A DNA stretch of 64,000 nt from Apostichopus japonicus. Its lineage: Eukaryota > Echinodermata > Holothuroidea > Aspidochirotida > Stichopodidae. Below, in pieces: positions 42,169 through 54,300 of the stretch. The position numbers and the translations under genes were made by a program. The stretch covers positions 17,417,917-17,481,916 of the forward strand of contig NC_092571.1 in NCBI RefSeq assembly GCF_037975245.1, in the 5' to 3' direction. The number at the start of each line of letters is the position of its first letter. Position 1 is the first letter of the stretch. The notes under the pieces were generated by a model. It made no database searches, was not told the origin of the DNA, and saw nothing but the letters and a program-made list of their open reading frames with translations.

Positions 42169-44195
42169 GTGGGGGGGAGACTATCACTTTTCACCCAGCA
42201 ATGGGAAACTATGGGCGGGGACAAGTGGGTGTTGGAGACGATCTCACAAGGGTACAGAATAGAGTTCACCTCCAGTCCGCCCTTCGGGGATGGAGGAAGA
42301 CTAACTCCGACACCCACGGACCCCGTCCAAGAAGCAGCACTAGAGGGGGAAATTTCAGCCCTGCTGGCAAAGCGGGCAATTGCAGAGGTATCGGGAGAGG
42401 CGGGACCCCTCTTCCGGTCCTCTCTTTTCCTAACACAAAAACGGGACGGATCTTGGCGTCCCATCTTAAATCTAAAACCCCTCAACAAGAATTACGTAGA
42501 GCCAAAACGTTTCCGCATGGAGACACTAAATCTAATCTTACCCCTACTCAGAAAGGGCATGTGGGCGGCAAGTGTAGACTTACAGGACGCCTACTTACAC
42601 ATACCGATACATCGTCACCATCAACGGTACCTAGCCTTCCAATACGCCAGAAGAAAATTCACATTCAGGTCACTCCCGTTCGGCCTGTCTACGGCGCCAA
42701 GAGTCTTCACAAGAGTGGCGGGAACGGTAATCTCTCACCTCAGGAAAAGAGGAGTGACGTTATACGCCTACCTCGACGACTGGCTCATAGTAGGAGAGTC
42801 GAAGTCCAACACGTCAGACAACGTACAAAAGACGGTACGAACCCTTCAGGAACTGGGTTGGATAATCAACGAAACAAAATCACAGCTGACACCAACACAG
42901 ACGATCCAGTTCCTGGGGGCCATACCAGATTTTACCACAGGGATAGCCAGTCCCTCAGAACAAAGGATCGAGGCAGTCAAAACGACCACAGCCCAGATCA
43001 TATCATTACAAGAGTCACCCACAGGAACGTGGCTCCGAGCCCTGGGGCTAATGGCCAGTCTGGTCGACGTGGTGAGATTATGCAGACTACGCATGCGCCC
43101 GCTGTAACTCCACCTACAAAAGACGGCCAACCTACAAACCTTGGACAAGGCGGCGCCGATCCACCGGTCGGAAGAAATCACACCCCATCTGCAATGGTGG
43201 CACGACACAGAGAACTGGGACCAAGGGGTTCCCTTCATCACCAACCTGCCAATAACATCGGTCACGACGGACGCCTCACTGACAGGGTGGGGAGCCCACT
43301 GGAACAACCTAACAGCTTGGGGGACGTGGTCCCCAGTAGAAAGATCATGGCATATCAACTCACTAGAGATGTTGGCTGTCAAACGTGCCCTAGAGTCGTT
43401 CCACAGAAACCTGCAGAACACAGCGACCACCGTCTTTACGGACAATACCACCGTGGTAGCTTACATAAACAGGCAAGGGGGCACCCACTCCGAGAGACTA
43501 TGTCAGCTGGCCTGGGAAGTCGTAATGAGAGCCAGGGACTCCGGCATGACACTACGAGTATCCCACATAGCCGGCAAACTAAATGTGATGGCCGATGCCC
43601 TGTCCAGAGGACAGATGGACCCCAACGAGTGGGCACTGTCCCAAGAAACATGCAACAGGATCTTCAGAGTCCTCGGCAGACCGATGGTGGACCTGTTTGC
43701 AACGGCGGAGAACGCCAAACTTCAGATCTTCTGCTCCAGGCAATTCCACCCCAGGGCGCACCACATCGACGCCCTGTCCTTTCCATGGGACAATCTGGAA
43801 GCCTACGCCTGATCGGCCAGGTCCTGAGAAAGATCCGTCACTCCAGGGGGAGAGTCATACTGGTAGCCCCATTCTGGCCCCGCAGACCATGGTTCGGGGA
43901 AATCCTACAACTTCTAATGGACACCCCAGCGATCCTACCGGACACGCCCCACCTGCTGTCCCAGAGACGGGGGACCCTCAACCATCCAGACATCAAAGGG
44001 CTACAATTAGTTGCGTGGAAGTTGTCAGGACTTCCCTCCGACAGAGGGGCTTTTCGGAAGCAGCTGCCGCTGTGGCGGCTGACGCCAGGAGAACAACAAC
44101 CATGGCAACTTACGATTCCCAACTACGTAAGTTCGGGGAATGGTGCCACAACAGACAGGTACTGCCAGCCGAGACCTCTCTGGCACAAGTGGTAA
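42169..44195 (+). pseudogene. DIRS reverse transcriptase / RNase H / methyltransferase-like ORF with a nonsense codon and a frame break
   Basis: Copies the element RNA into DNA. RT: LTQKRDGSWRPILNLKPLN, SVDLQDAYLHIPI, LPFGLSTAPRVF, and the catalytic YLDDW at 42,769-42,783. TAA at 43,105-43,107 interrupts the frame. The same frame then continues with RNase H motifs TTDASLTGWGAHW (about 43,264), FTDNTTVVAYINRQGG (about 43,436) and DALSRG (about 43,594). A methyltransferase-like stretch (MVDLFATAENAKLQIF) follows; the frame ends at TGA 43,810-43,812, and homologous text (VILVAPFWPRRPWF) resumes in the third frame to 44,195. The break suggests a small deletion near 43,810. The third-frame extension overlaps the recombinase ORF, a usual arrangement in DIRS elements. 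Confidence 0.88.
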
Positions 44196-45088
44196 ACTTC
44201 CTCCACTCCCTTTTTGAGGAGGGCAAGCAAGTGTCGACCATCAAGAACTACAGGTCGGCAATTACCGCCATACACCGCGGCTTTGCAGATGGGTCCACCC
44301 CGGGCAACAACAGGGACATTGCCCAGCTCATCAGGGGGATGGCAAACAGGCGTCCTCGAATCAGACGACTCGCCCCCTCGTGGAGTCTATCAGCAGTGCT
44401 GCAGACACTCACCAAACCGCCATACGAACCCTTGGCCTCAGCCTCGCTAGCAGCCCTTACTAAGAAAACACTTTTCCTGATCGCCCTCGCGTCAGCAAGA
44501 AGAAGGAGCTGTCTCCATGCCCTGTCTACCAAACAGAACCATATCAGGTTCGAGAACCACGGGGTAAGAATGGTTCCCGACCCATCATTCTTAGCCAAGA
44601 ACCAAGTCTTATCCTTCCTGCCGGGGGACATCTTTATCCCCGAAATAAAGACTCTCTCCTCAATCGCAGAGGACAAACTGTGGTGCCCAGTCAGGGCTCT
44701 CAAATGGTACCTGAACAAGACCCAATACCTGAGAGGAACAACCACGACCCTGTTCATATTACCCAGAGCACCTTATTCAACGGCGTCTAAGGATACCATT
44801 TCTCGGTGGCTGACAGAGATCATCCGCCCCTTCGCAGTTGGCACAACTACACCGAGAGCCCATGACATCAGGGGAGTAGCGGCCTCGACAGCTCTCTTTG
44901 CAGGAGTCCCAGTTGAGGACATCCTTAAGGCAGCAGCTTGGCGAACACCAACGACATTTGTCACCTGTTACCTCTCAGACTCTTTACAGGCTGAGGCGGC
45001 ATTTTGTAGCGCGGTGATGCGAGGTCCGGCGGGTACTAGGTCCCACCCCTCGGGCCTCCCACCATCGGGCAGTGCCACTCGGTGCTAA
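43595..45088 (+). CDS. DIRS tyrosine recombinase (uninterrupted ORF)
   Basis: Integrates the circular DNA copy of the element in place of a DDE integrase. The recombinase part begins near SLRQRGFSEAAAAVAADARR (about 44,025) with an ATG at 44,102 (MATYDSQLRKFGEWC). The N-terminal SAM-like core-binding domain is followed by the catalytic domain: Arg I in ALASARRRSCLHAL (about 44,487), the H-x-x-R box as RAHDIRG (44,855-44,875), Trp in AAWRT, and the nucleophile Tyr in TCYLSDS (44,969-44,971). All catalytic positions visible are present. The portion upstream of about 44,000 overlaps RT/RNase H in another frame and is probably not translated as part of it. The stop codon (45,086-45,088) lies inside the ICR. 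Confidence 0.88.
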   Translation: MPCPEDRWTPTSGHCPKKHATGSSESSADRWWTCLQRRRTPNFRSSAPGNSTPGRTTSTPCPFHGTIWKPTPDRPGPEKDPSLQGESHTGSPILAPQTMVRGNPTTSNGHPSDPTGHAPPAVPETGDPQPSRHQRATISCVEVVRTSLRQRGFSEAAAAVAADARRTTTMATYDSQLRKFGEWCHNRQVLPAETSLAQVVNFLHSLFEEGKQVSTIKNYRSAITAIHRGFADGSTPGNNRDIAQLIRGMANRRPRIRRLAPSWSLSAVLQTLTKPPYEPLASASLAALTKKTLFLIALASARRRSCLHALSTKQNHIRFENHGVRMVPDPSFLAKNQVLSFLPGDIFIPEIKTLSSIAEDKLWCPVRALKWYLNKTQYLRGTTTTLFILPRAPYSTASKDTISRWLTEIIRPFAVGTTTPRAHDIRGVAASTALFAGVPVEDILKAAAWRTPTTFVTCYLSDSLQAEAAFCSAVMRGPAGTRSHPSGLPPSGSATRC

Positions 45089-45179
45089 GGTTGTGGGGAG
45101 ACAGGTAAGCGAGGAGCGAAGTAAATACTCCAAAACTTACTGGTTTGGATATTTACGAGTGACGAGCTTACCTGTCTCC
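45082..45179. repeat. DIRS internal complementary region
   Basis: 45,082-45,125 is the reverse complement of the left end; 45,125-45,179 is the reverse complement of the right end. They meet at AAGTAAATACTCCAAAAC. This circular-junction template defines the element termini to within one or two bases. Confidence 0.93.
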
Positions 45180-45365
45180 ATTCCCGCCTCCCTCCCCCCG
45201 AGGGGGGTGGAACGCAGCCGGACGGAGGAGCGGTCGCACTGACTTGACAAAACACCTTCCAGTACAGGCCAAGAGACCTGAGAAAAGGGGGTGCCTCTAC
45301 CGAACGAGTCCTCGTGCGACCACCTATTTTTATCGGTGAGTTCATGGTAAAGATTGTTTTATCTT

Positions 45366-45432
45366 GACCGGTAGTAACCGGTGGTAACTTGTAGTAACCG
45401 GTAGTAACTCGTAGTAACTTGTAGTAACTTAG
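45366..45432 (+). repeat. GTAGTAAC(C/T)(G/T)G short tandem repeats inside DIRS
   Basis: TAGTAACCGG and TAGTAACTTG units alternate about six times between the ICR and the right terminal repeat. Confidence 0.75.
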
Positions 45433-45816
45433 AGCCACTTTGAGTTACTAGGGTAATAGTGTCGTAAACCCTTTTTATCTATGTGAAGTAACGTTACATA
45501 TATCTCATTATTGGTTGTCACTATACTTACCTGTCTCCTCACCACAGCGACACTACGGTGTTCAGGGCGTTGGGTCTAACTTAAGAGTACTTCCTGCTAT
45601 TTTTAGGCCTCTTTGTTAGAGCTAAGGGGTACAGACGTGGACGGGGTCGTAGAGGGTAGTCTCCCTCCCTACTGGGCGGGAAGCACTCCCCCTCCCGTCG
45701 GAAGCGTCAGAAATTCGATGTTAGATTAGGAGTCGAGGGGGTAGCCTTCCCCTTCTGTCGGGGAGGACTACTGCTCGACCCCAAGGCAGAGACCACTTTG
45801 GAGGGGCTTTGGTCTC

Positions 45817-45978
45817 ATGAGAAGGATGGGCAGTGACCCGTGGAGCCGGGTCACAGAGGGTGCACAGTGTTAAAAGGTTACCAGGACATTCTAGGCGCGG
45901 TAGAATGAGGGTGCTAAGGTTGTGGGGAGACAGGTAAGCTCGTCACTCGTAAATATCCAAACCAGTAAGTTTTGGAGT
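45817..45978 (-). repeat. DIRS right inverted terminal repeat
   Basis: Inverted copy of 39,206-39,327 plus a right-specific end finishing AGTAAGTTTTGGAGT. The internal stretch 45,180-45,816 has no open frame of note. Confidence 0.88.
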
Positions 45979-48579
45979 GACTATAGGCAAATGGAGAATA
46001 GTTTGTACATAAACAAATAGCTTTGCAGACCTTGCACAGAATATTGCTCAAGTAGCTTCAGTGATGGTTATGAAAGAAAACACTAGTTTGTACAAAATGT
46101 TAAGGTAGCATACGCCCATTAAAAGCCCCAATGACTTACACACTAAATCACAAAAGTAATGTGGTGTCTAAGTCTAGATAGAAATTTTTACTAGCTAAAC
46201 GCTATCCATCACCGGATAGCTGACAAGTTTGCCTTTAATGGCACCATCAATTTTCTGTACCATGACCGTGCAGATTTTTGGCTATCCGAGCCGGAAGTTT
46301 CGTCACTTGTAAACAACCTTTTCACTCAGTAGTAAACAATTTTCATACGCTGCTCCTGGGAGGCCTAAAGGGGTCTAAAATTGCATCAATTGACCCTATT
46401 TTCTCACCACATGTACTTCCATTCATGCTCTTCAACGTGCAAGCCACAAAAAACTAGAATCATGATTGATAACAGGTCAAAAAAGATGTTCTCCTGCTGC
46501 TTTTTGGCACTTTTCCTGAAGGAGAACAATCGAGCGGATGGATATAGACTCTAATAGGAGTATGCCACCTTAAAAGAAAGATCAATGTTGATTGTTACAT
46601 ACCTCTCTTCACAAGTTCACACCCACTACTCCACCAAAGACTTGTTTAGAGCCATTCAGTTCTCTTTCAAAAGGACAAGAAATTTATTAAATGACTCCTG
46701 CAGGGAATAATCTAGTCTTCAAATTTTGTTTACCAGCTGTTTAATGCTCTGAATTTTGTCTCTTTGTTTATTTGTTTGTCTGTTTACTTATTTATTTTTT
46801 TTCACAACATATATACATCAATTGTAGCTAATACAGAGAGTTATGGAATGTGAAAGGATGTGTATAAAAAAACCCCTTGTGGGCTTATCTAGTGATACAC
46901 TCCCTGTACATAGAGTACACAAATAACTTACAAAAGAGAATAAAGAAAAGAACTACCAAAAAGAGAAGAAAAGGAAGAAAAAGCGGGAACTTCAATCTCA
47001 GTATAAGTTGAAGTAAAATCACTGTAATGTTTATTTAAACGAATTAGGGGAAGGTTGTGACCTGATATTTAAGCAGCAAAGAATTCCATGTGATGCTAGT
47101 ACTTTCTGGTTTCTGTGGAAAACAACAACCCTACTATACATCTTTGGACTTGTATAGCAGTTTTGACCAGTTTGTGTAGCATTTTGTGATGCTATACCAG
47201 ATCAATTATTTCCCTGCCCTGATTCTGATGATGTGGTCCAAAAGTTTACTAAATATCAGTGCACAATGAGATCTTTTTTTATAAATAGCTGGTTGCATGT
47301 AAACTCCATGTAAACTTGGTTGTTGATGTTATTTTTCTTCTTCAGTAAGGGCAATTAGCTGGTCACTATAGCGCCATTGAGTGTTTTAACAGTAATGTGC
47401 GCTTTAACAAGTGTTACCACCTTAACCTTATAAAGTCACTGTAAAGCAATATAAAGCAGTTAATAACAAGATAAACTTCAGCAGTGATTTAAAAAAATGC
47501 CAGGAATGTTACACTAGGATGTGTTTTGATATTTCGATTTGAGAAAGTGTCTGATTTTTTTACTTTTAAATTAGTACTTTTGGACCAAATTTGACTAACA
47601 TGTGGTTTGTGTTTGATTCTGAGAGGGAATGTAAATCACCTTAATGAACAACAACTTATCCCATACTCAACCTTACTCAGCTTAGTGGGGGAATATAACT
47701 GAAATCTTTTAGGATGCAGACATGTTTTCTTGCTTTGTTTCGGTGCTGAGGGATGAGAGGAATAATTCTTAGTATATTTCATAAACTAAAAAATGTGTCT
47801 GTGTTATTTTGTTTGTTTTTGTGTATGTGTGTTTGTGAAGAGGGGAGAAGTTGGGGGGGGGGGGGGTTATAGGATGATGTCTTCTTTTATCAAATGGTTT
47901 TAATAAATGACTATATCATAAAAAAACAGGCTCACAAATGGTTTTCTGTTATACTTTTCACTGATTTTCATTATATTTCAATAACTAATGTAGCAAGACT
48001 TTTTTTGGCACAGCAGTCAAGCTTAAAATGTCATCGCAGCTCGATTTGATTCTTACTGTGATTCTTTTAATCCAAATGAAACTTTGATATATTAAGAACA
48101 AGCAAAATGGAAATGAGCAATATGCACAACCGCTGATTTGTCAGCAATATGTGAACAGTACAAGATTTATATTGCTTTCCTTTTCCACAGAAATGTTTGG
48201 TGGCATGCAAGCAGCTCGATTTATATGAACAATATTTTCCCTTAACGTGAAGAGAGGTTCGAAGGTGACCCAGAAGAGAGAGAGTGTTATGCAAAGAGGT
48301 ATGGTGAAATGATACGCACAGTCCTGAAATCAACAGCACTGAAGTGGACAACCTGGAAGGGGGAGGGGGGGGGGTGGGGTGGGGGGCGGAGGAGAAAGAA
48401 GACAAGACACAATGATGATATGAGTCAGATAAATCCTACTGATTTCAAAACTGAATCTCTCACCCAATACTTTTATTGAACATATTTAATATACTGTTCT
48501 TTTATTCAAATGTTGCACTGCCCATCTTAGATAGCTTATGAAATAAGTCTGCAAATATGTAAATATGTAAATAGTTCAC
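45979..48579. other. Intergenic stretch after DIRS, nothing recognised
   Basis: AT-rich unique-looking sequence with short open frames only. May have been the 3' part of gene B before the insertion, but no exon homologous to gene A was found. G-rich runs at 47,857 and 48,360-48,390. Confidence 0.4.
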
Positions 48580-51390
48580 CTGTCTTCAGTTGGGCACTGT
48601 TTAGCTGCTGCCATGTTAAGTTTGACAGGTTATCGTTGACCAGGGTAATATTGTGATGCGCCTTGAGCACCGTTATCGGTGGATGTGTCTGCGCTTTATA
48701 AATCCTCAATATTACTATTATTATTACTTTGAGACAAAGTTCATTGTACTTATATTTTGTACACAACTCTATTTGCTCTCCAAAGTAAAATCATGATTGG
48801 TAGAATGAATACGTTTTACTGATAAACTGAAATATGGTATTATTCAAGTAAATGTGGGACAACTCTATACTTTGCAGTCAAGGCAATGGACTTGTGATCT
48901 AAAGCTTGCAGGTTTGAGTCCTGGCCATATCATTGCGCTGTGTCCTTGGGCAAGGCACTTTATCTCCATTTGCACTCGAAAGTGAAACCATTATTTGGTA
49001 GAATGAAGATGTTTTACTGATAAACTGAAATGGTATTATTCAATATAAATGTGGGACAACTCTATACTTTTGCAGTCAAGGCAATGGACTTGTGATCTAA
49101 AGCTTGCAGGTTTGAGTCCTGGCCAGATCATTGCGTTGTGTCCTTGGGCAAGGCATTTTATCCCCATTTGCCTCTCTTCACCCAGGTGTATAAATGGGGA
49201 CCTGTGAGATAATCTGTCGTCAGTTGGGCACTGTTTAGCTGCTGCCATGTTAAGTTTGACAGGTTATCAATGACCAGGGTAATATTGTGATGCGCCTTGA
49301 GCACCGTTATCGGTGGATGTGTCTGCGCTTTATAAATCCTCAATATTACTATTATTATTACTTTGAGACAAAGTTCATTGTACTTATATTTTGTACACAA
49401 ATCTATTTGCTCTCCAAAGTAAAATCATGATTGGTAGAATGAATATGTTTTACTGATAAACTGAAATGGTATTATTCAAAAAAAATTTGGGACAACTCTA
49501 TACTTTTGCAGTCAAGGCAATGGACTTGTGATCTAAAGCTTGCAGGTTTGAGTCCTGGCCAGATCATTGCGTTGTGTCCTTGAGCAAGGCACTTTATCTC
49601 CATTGCTTCTCTTCACCCAGGTGTATAAATGGGGACCTGTGAGATAATCTGTCGTCAGTTGGGCACTGTTTAGCTGCTGCCATGTTAAGTTTGACAGGTT
49701 ATCGATGACCAGGGCAATATTGTGATGTGCCTTGAGCACCGTTATCGGTGGATATGTCTGCAATTTATAAATCCTCAATATTATTATGATTATTACTTTG
49801 AGACAAAGAACATTGTACTTATATTTTGTACACAACTTTATATGCACTCAAAAGTGAAATCATTATTTGGTAGAATGAAGATGTTTTACTGATAAACTGA
49901 AATGGTATTATTCAAGTATACTTTTGCAGTCAAGGCAATGGAATTGTGATCTAAAGCTTGCAGGTTTGAGCCCTGGCCAGATCATTGCGCTGTGTCCTTG
50001 GGCAAGGCACTTTATCTCCATTTGCCTCTCTTTACCCAGGTGTATAAATGGGGACCTGTGAGATAATCTGTCGTCAGTTGGGCACTGTTTAGCTGCTGCC
50101 ATGTTAAGTTTGACAGGTTATCAATGACCAGGGTATTATTGTGATGCGCCTTGAGCACCGTTATCGGTGGATGTGTCTGCGCTTTATAAATCCTCAATAT
50201 TACTATTATTATTACTTTGAGACAAAGTTCATTGTACTTATATTTTGTACACAAATCTATTTGCTCTCCAAAGTAAAATCATGATTGGTAGAATGAATAT
50301 GTTTTACTGATAAACTGAAATGGTATTATTCAAAAAAAATTTGGGACAACTCTATACTTTTGCAGTCAAGGCAATGGACTTGTGATCTAAAGCTTGCAGG
50401 TTTGAGTCCTGGCCAGATCATTGCGTTGTGTCCTTGGGCAAGGCACTTTATCTCCATTTGCCTCTCTTTACCCAGGTGTATAAATGGGGACCTGTGAGAT
50501 AATCTGTCGTCAGTTGGGCACTGTTTAGCTGCTGCCATGTTAAGTTTGACAGGTTATCGATGACCAGGGCAATATTGTGATGTGCCTTGAGCACCGTTAT
50601 CGGTGGATATGTCTGCAATTTATAAATCCTCAATATTATTACTATTATTACTTTGAGACAAAGAACATTGTACTTATATTTTGTACACAACTTTATATGC
50701 ACTCAAAAGTGAAATCATTATTTGGTAGAATGAAGATGTTTTACTGATAAACTGAAATATGGTATTATTCAAGTAAATGTGGGACAACTCTATACTTTTG
50801 CAGTCAAGGCAGTGGAATTGTGATCTGAAGCTTGCAGGTTCGAGTCCTGACCAGATCATTGCGTTGTGTCCTTGGGCAAGGCACTTTATCTCCATTGCTT
50901 CTCTTCACCCAGGTGTTCTAAAGCTTGCAGGTTTGAGTCCTGGCCAGATCATTGCGTTGTGTCCTTGGGCAAGGCACTTTATCTCCATTGCCTCTCTTCA
51001 CCCAGGTGTATAAATGGGGACCTGTGAGATAATCTGTCGTCAGTTGGGCACTGTTTAGCTGCTGCCATGTTAAGTTTGACAGGTTATTGATGACCAGGGC
51101 AATATTGTGATGTGCCTTGAGCACCGTTATCGGTGGATATGTCTGCACTTTATAAATCCTCAATATTATTACTATTAGTACTTTGAGACAAAGAACAATG
51201 TACTTATTTTTTGTACACAAATCTATTTGATCTCCAATGTGAAATCATGATTGGTAGAATGAAGATGTTTTACTGATAAACTGAAATATATTACTGATAT
51301 TACTGATAAACTGATATTACTGATATTACTGATAAACTGAAATATGGTATTATTCAATATAAATGTGGGACAACTCTATACTTTTGCAGC
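48580..51390 (+). repeat. Tandem array of a tRNA-derived SINE, unit about 435 bp
   Basis: Each unit has a tRNA-like head (TTTTGCAGTCAAGGCAATGG, box B GGTTTGAGTCC, for example 49,109-49,119), a body with TGTCCTTGGGCAAGGCACTT, CACCCAGGTGTATAAATGGG and GACAGGTTATC, a tail of (ATT) repeats, and a linker of about 100 bases (GGTAGAATGAA..TTTTACTGATAAACTGAAA). Heads start near 48,867, 49,068, 49,502, 49,921, 50,356 and 50,797; spacing from the second on is 419-441. The first unit lacks its head, the second is truncated after about 110 bases, and the last is a fusion with an internal duplication at 50,921. The SINE is shared with 13,217-13,528. Overlapping 60-100 codon minus-strand ORFs are repeat artefacts. 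Confidence 0.9.
51290..51345 (+). repeat. Short ATTACTGAT(AAACTG) tandem repeat
   Basis: ATTACTGATATTACTGATAA text repeated at the end of the SINE array, derived from the linker. Confidence 0.8.
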
Positions 51391-54300
51391 TATTTCCAGT
51401 CACTTTGGACCAATGGAATTCTTAAACACAAAGTCTGAGCTTCCAAAAAGAAGTGTCTTTTGGACATTAGGTAACATTGTGTGTCAGTGGATACTAGTTC
51501 TCTTTATAATTACCAACCACAGAGACAGTTATTCATTTCGTGCCTGGAATTGACACGTAGGAGGGTGAGGAAGAGGGAGGGGGAGGGGGCAGGGTTAGAG
51601 AGGCTGTTTTGTATACATGTTCAAAATGTGTTGTTTGGATGTTAATTTCTGTTCTGTGACAGTTTTAACAAGGGATCCACACAGCTATAAGGGACATTTT
51701 GTTGTTGTTCAGATAAGGATTAGATCCGTCTCTGGACAAGTTTCTCCAAGTTGTTTGGTTTGGATCTTATCTTTTAGTATCGAAAACCAAAGTGTGCCAT
51801 TAATTTATTTTTATACGAACGAATGTATGATAAGAATCAAACCATTCCGTATGAAAGGCTTCCATGAAAATCAGGAATAAGTCACATCTAGTATTTGCCA
51901 ATAGGTATTTCAGCTGGGTTATTCTATGATAACAGGAAGGACATTTTGACTTCTGATACAGGACATATTTTAGCAAATTTTTATAAATGAAAGAAGATGA
52001 CATGTGACTCTTAAATAAGTCCATATTTTTTGTCTTCTTAAAGGTTGCTTTACATAACAACTTTCATAATATTTAAACTACATATTTTAGTAATAAATAA
52101 TAATAATTAAAAAAAAATCTTCTTTTTGGTAACAGAAGTTGAATTTTTATCAGCTGATTTATGATATGTTTATCACTGAAATGAGACAAAACATGCAAAA
52201 TGACAAAAAAAAAAAAAACTTTTATTCTTTATATATGAACATTTTCTGCATTTTTTATTTACCACCCTTCATTGCCATGTGTGTGTTCAATCAATTGTGC
52301 AACTTGCTCAGTACTGATGAGCAATATACATATGTGTAATGAGAACAAATCATCTGTTTATCATCAATTATGAAAGCCTTAAATATATGCGCAGTATACT
52401 CATAATGTCTATTCATGTACAGTTTTGAAATTGTATTCTTTATATTTTTTTAAGAGATCCCCCTCAGTCATATTTGCAGGGCATTCATTATTTGACATAC
52501 ACAGTGATGAGCCCTTCAATATGTAACGCCGGGGGAAAAGATGTTCGGTGGTGACATTCCTGGGGGGTGGGGTGATGGGAGCTCCGGGTCTCTGCCGATG
52601 ACGACAAGAATGGAATAGACGAATGGTTTTTGTTTTCTAGTCCATGTGTATTAAATCCACTAGCGTGTTCTCTGACACCGACTAGAGAGCTCACATAGAG
52701 ATATTAAAGAAACAACTTCAATTGTGCTGCAAAAGTTGACAAAACGTAAAAGTAACATAGTGTCTTAGAACAATGGATTTCAAGTCTACCCCACGCCCTG
52801 AAGGGTCTCCCAATCTGAACGGAAAGGTTTGACCAGTTCCGGTGTCCGAATTCTAAGGCAGGCCAGCTATACCAAAAGGGCATGGCTCTACAAATATATA
52901 CCAATCTTATGCAACATCCAATGGAAATCGAAGCATACAATTTCCCACAATGGACTTTGATTTGTACTTACAATATACAGAAGGTATGCACTAATTAAGC
53001 CATAATGAACCGTTTAAAATACCTTAGCCTTCCTTTCTGACTTCACTTTCTTCTCCTTTACATTGTTTTGACAGCTATGAGGGCATAATTGTGCATGACA
53101 ATCAGATGGGCATGTATGTGGGGGGTGGGATGAAGAATGGAGGGGGATGGGGGCGGTGGAGTTGCCACAAGGGGTAGGCCTATATTACTTCCAGCAATCG
53201 GCCTAAAAGTGCCAATTTTCATACATTAGAAGGTCAGAAAAAAGCAGTGCCATTAAACTCTCGGCAGCCATGATCGTAGTTCTGGTTGTTCCAATGTTTA
53301 AAGTTGAATGTCTCCCACACTTCCAGATTTACACATTAATTACCAGCACCATTAGTGTAAAACTTTATGAATTGGTCAATATATATAACTAACTTTGTGA
53401 TGATTGTTACAAAAGTTTACCATTAAATATTTAGTATTTGATATTTACCATTAGGTCCATTTACAATTGACAACCCCTTTAAAGGGAAGCCTCTAGCTGT
53501 TACATATAGCCCAGATAGCAAGCCACCAGTGGTCTGCCAGTGGCAATTGTCATTGGGCCTGGCAGAGGAAATTGTTGTATTATGACATATATTACCTTTG
53601 ATTATTATAAGTTGTTATTTAGGGTTGCTGCCCTCTATTCTTAAGAACAGTATGTATATTTGGGTGTGCTGTTAGTGACTGCTAACTTCTACCATATTAT
53701 ATTGATCGACATGACAACAACACGAGATAAAGCAGAATTACACATTGTATTAAACATCTTTTGTAAGAAGATAAAAAGATAATACTTCAGAAATCACAAG
53801 CAAGCCTATGTAGATTTATCCATCGACTCACTAGCAGACCGCCACTGGCCCCATCGGTGGGCCAAAGTCGGTTCCCGAGAACTTTCCTTGACGGGGTCCC
53901 CATAACAATCAGACAACTGAACTAGAAAGAAGAGAAATTGGCAACAACTATAGCGATCATTCCTTTAACTTGTGTTCCTTTAACAGCTGATTTAATTTGT
54001 CCTTGGTCAAGTTTACAATCATATAATAGTGCGCTCAATAGCACAATTAATTGGGATCGGATCGGTCCACCAAGTTGGTATAAATGTAGGCCTTTATTCT
54101 TTTATGTTATGTCATGCTTCAAAGCACTTTAAGGGACATCATGAGCAATATGAAAATCTCTTTTTTTTTTAAGTAGATGAAGGTCATCACTATATTGAAA
54201 GAAGGGGTACCATACAACTGGATTCCATCAAAAGTGTTGTGAAAATGTTGAGATGTTTAGGCATAGTTTGTACAAAATTGTAATGAATACAGTCGCTAAG

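Larger units (their letters stand above)
39189..45978 (+). mobile_element. DIRS1-type tyrosine-recombinase retrotransposon, full structure, mutated ORFs
   Basis: Order: left inverted terminal repeat, gag, RT/RNase H, overlapping tyrosine recombinase, internal complementary region (ICR), right inverted repeat. A shared inverted block of about 122 bp lies at 39206-39327 and 45817-45939. The unique ends (39189-39205; 45940-45978) are both found, complementary and joined, in the ICR at 45082-45179, which is the hallmark of DIRS1-like elements and of replication through a circle. GC content and codon use are far above the surrounding sequence. No flanking target duplication is apparent, as expected for recombinase integration. 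Gag and RT are broken; the recombinase is open. Confidence 0.93.

Noticed and set aside
42201-44195. 664-codon open frame starting MGNYGRGQ
   Set aside because: Most of it is an out-of-frame shadow of RT/RNase H. Only its last third (VILVAPFWPRRPWF onward) carries homologous DIRS sequence, and it is described under the RT pseudogene.
50798-50870. tRNA gene suggested by box B GGTTCGAGTCC
   Set aside because: It is the head of a SINE unit; the acceptor stem and full cloverleaf are not formed.
49036-51220. Repeated minus-strand frames MCTKYKYNELCLKVIIIVIL and similar
   Set aside because: Identical copies follow the SINE satellite period, so they are a repeat product, not a gene family.
51344-51553. 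Possible further exon of gene B after the DIRS element
   Set aside because: Acceptor-like CTATTTCCAG and a donor-like GTAACA exist, but its frame has no clear alignment with gene A exon 8 and no in-phase connection could be shown.
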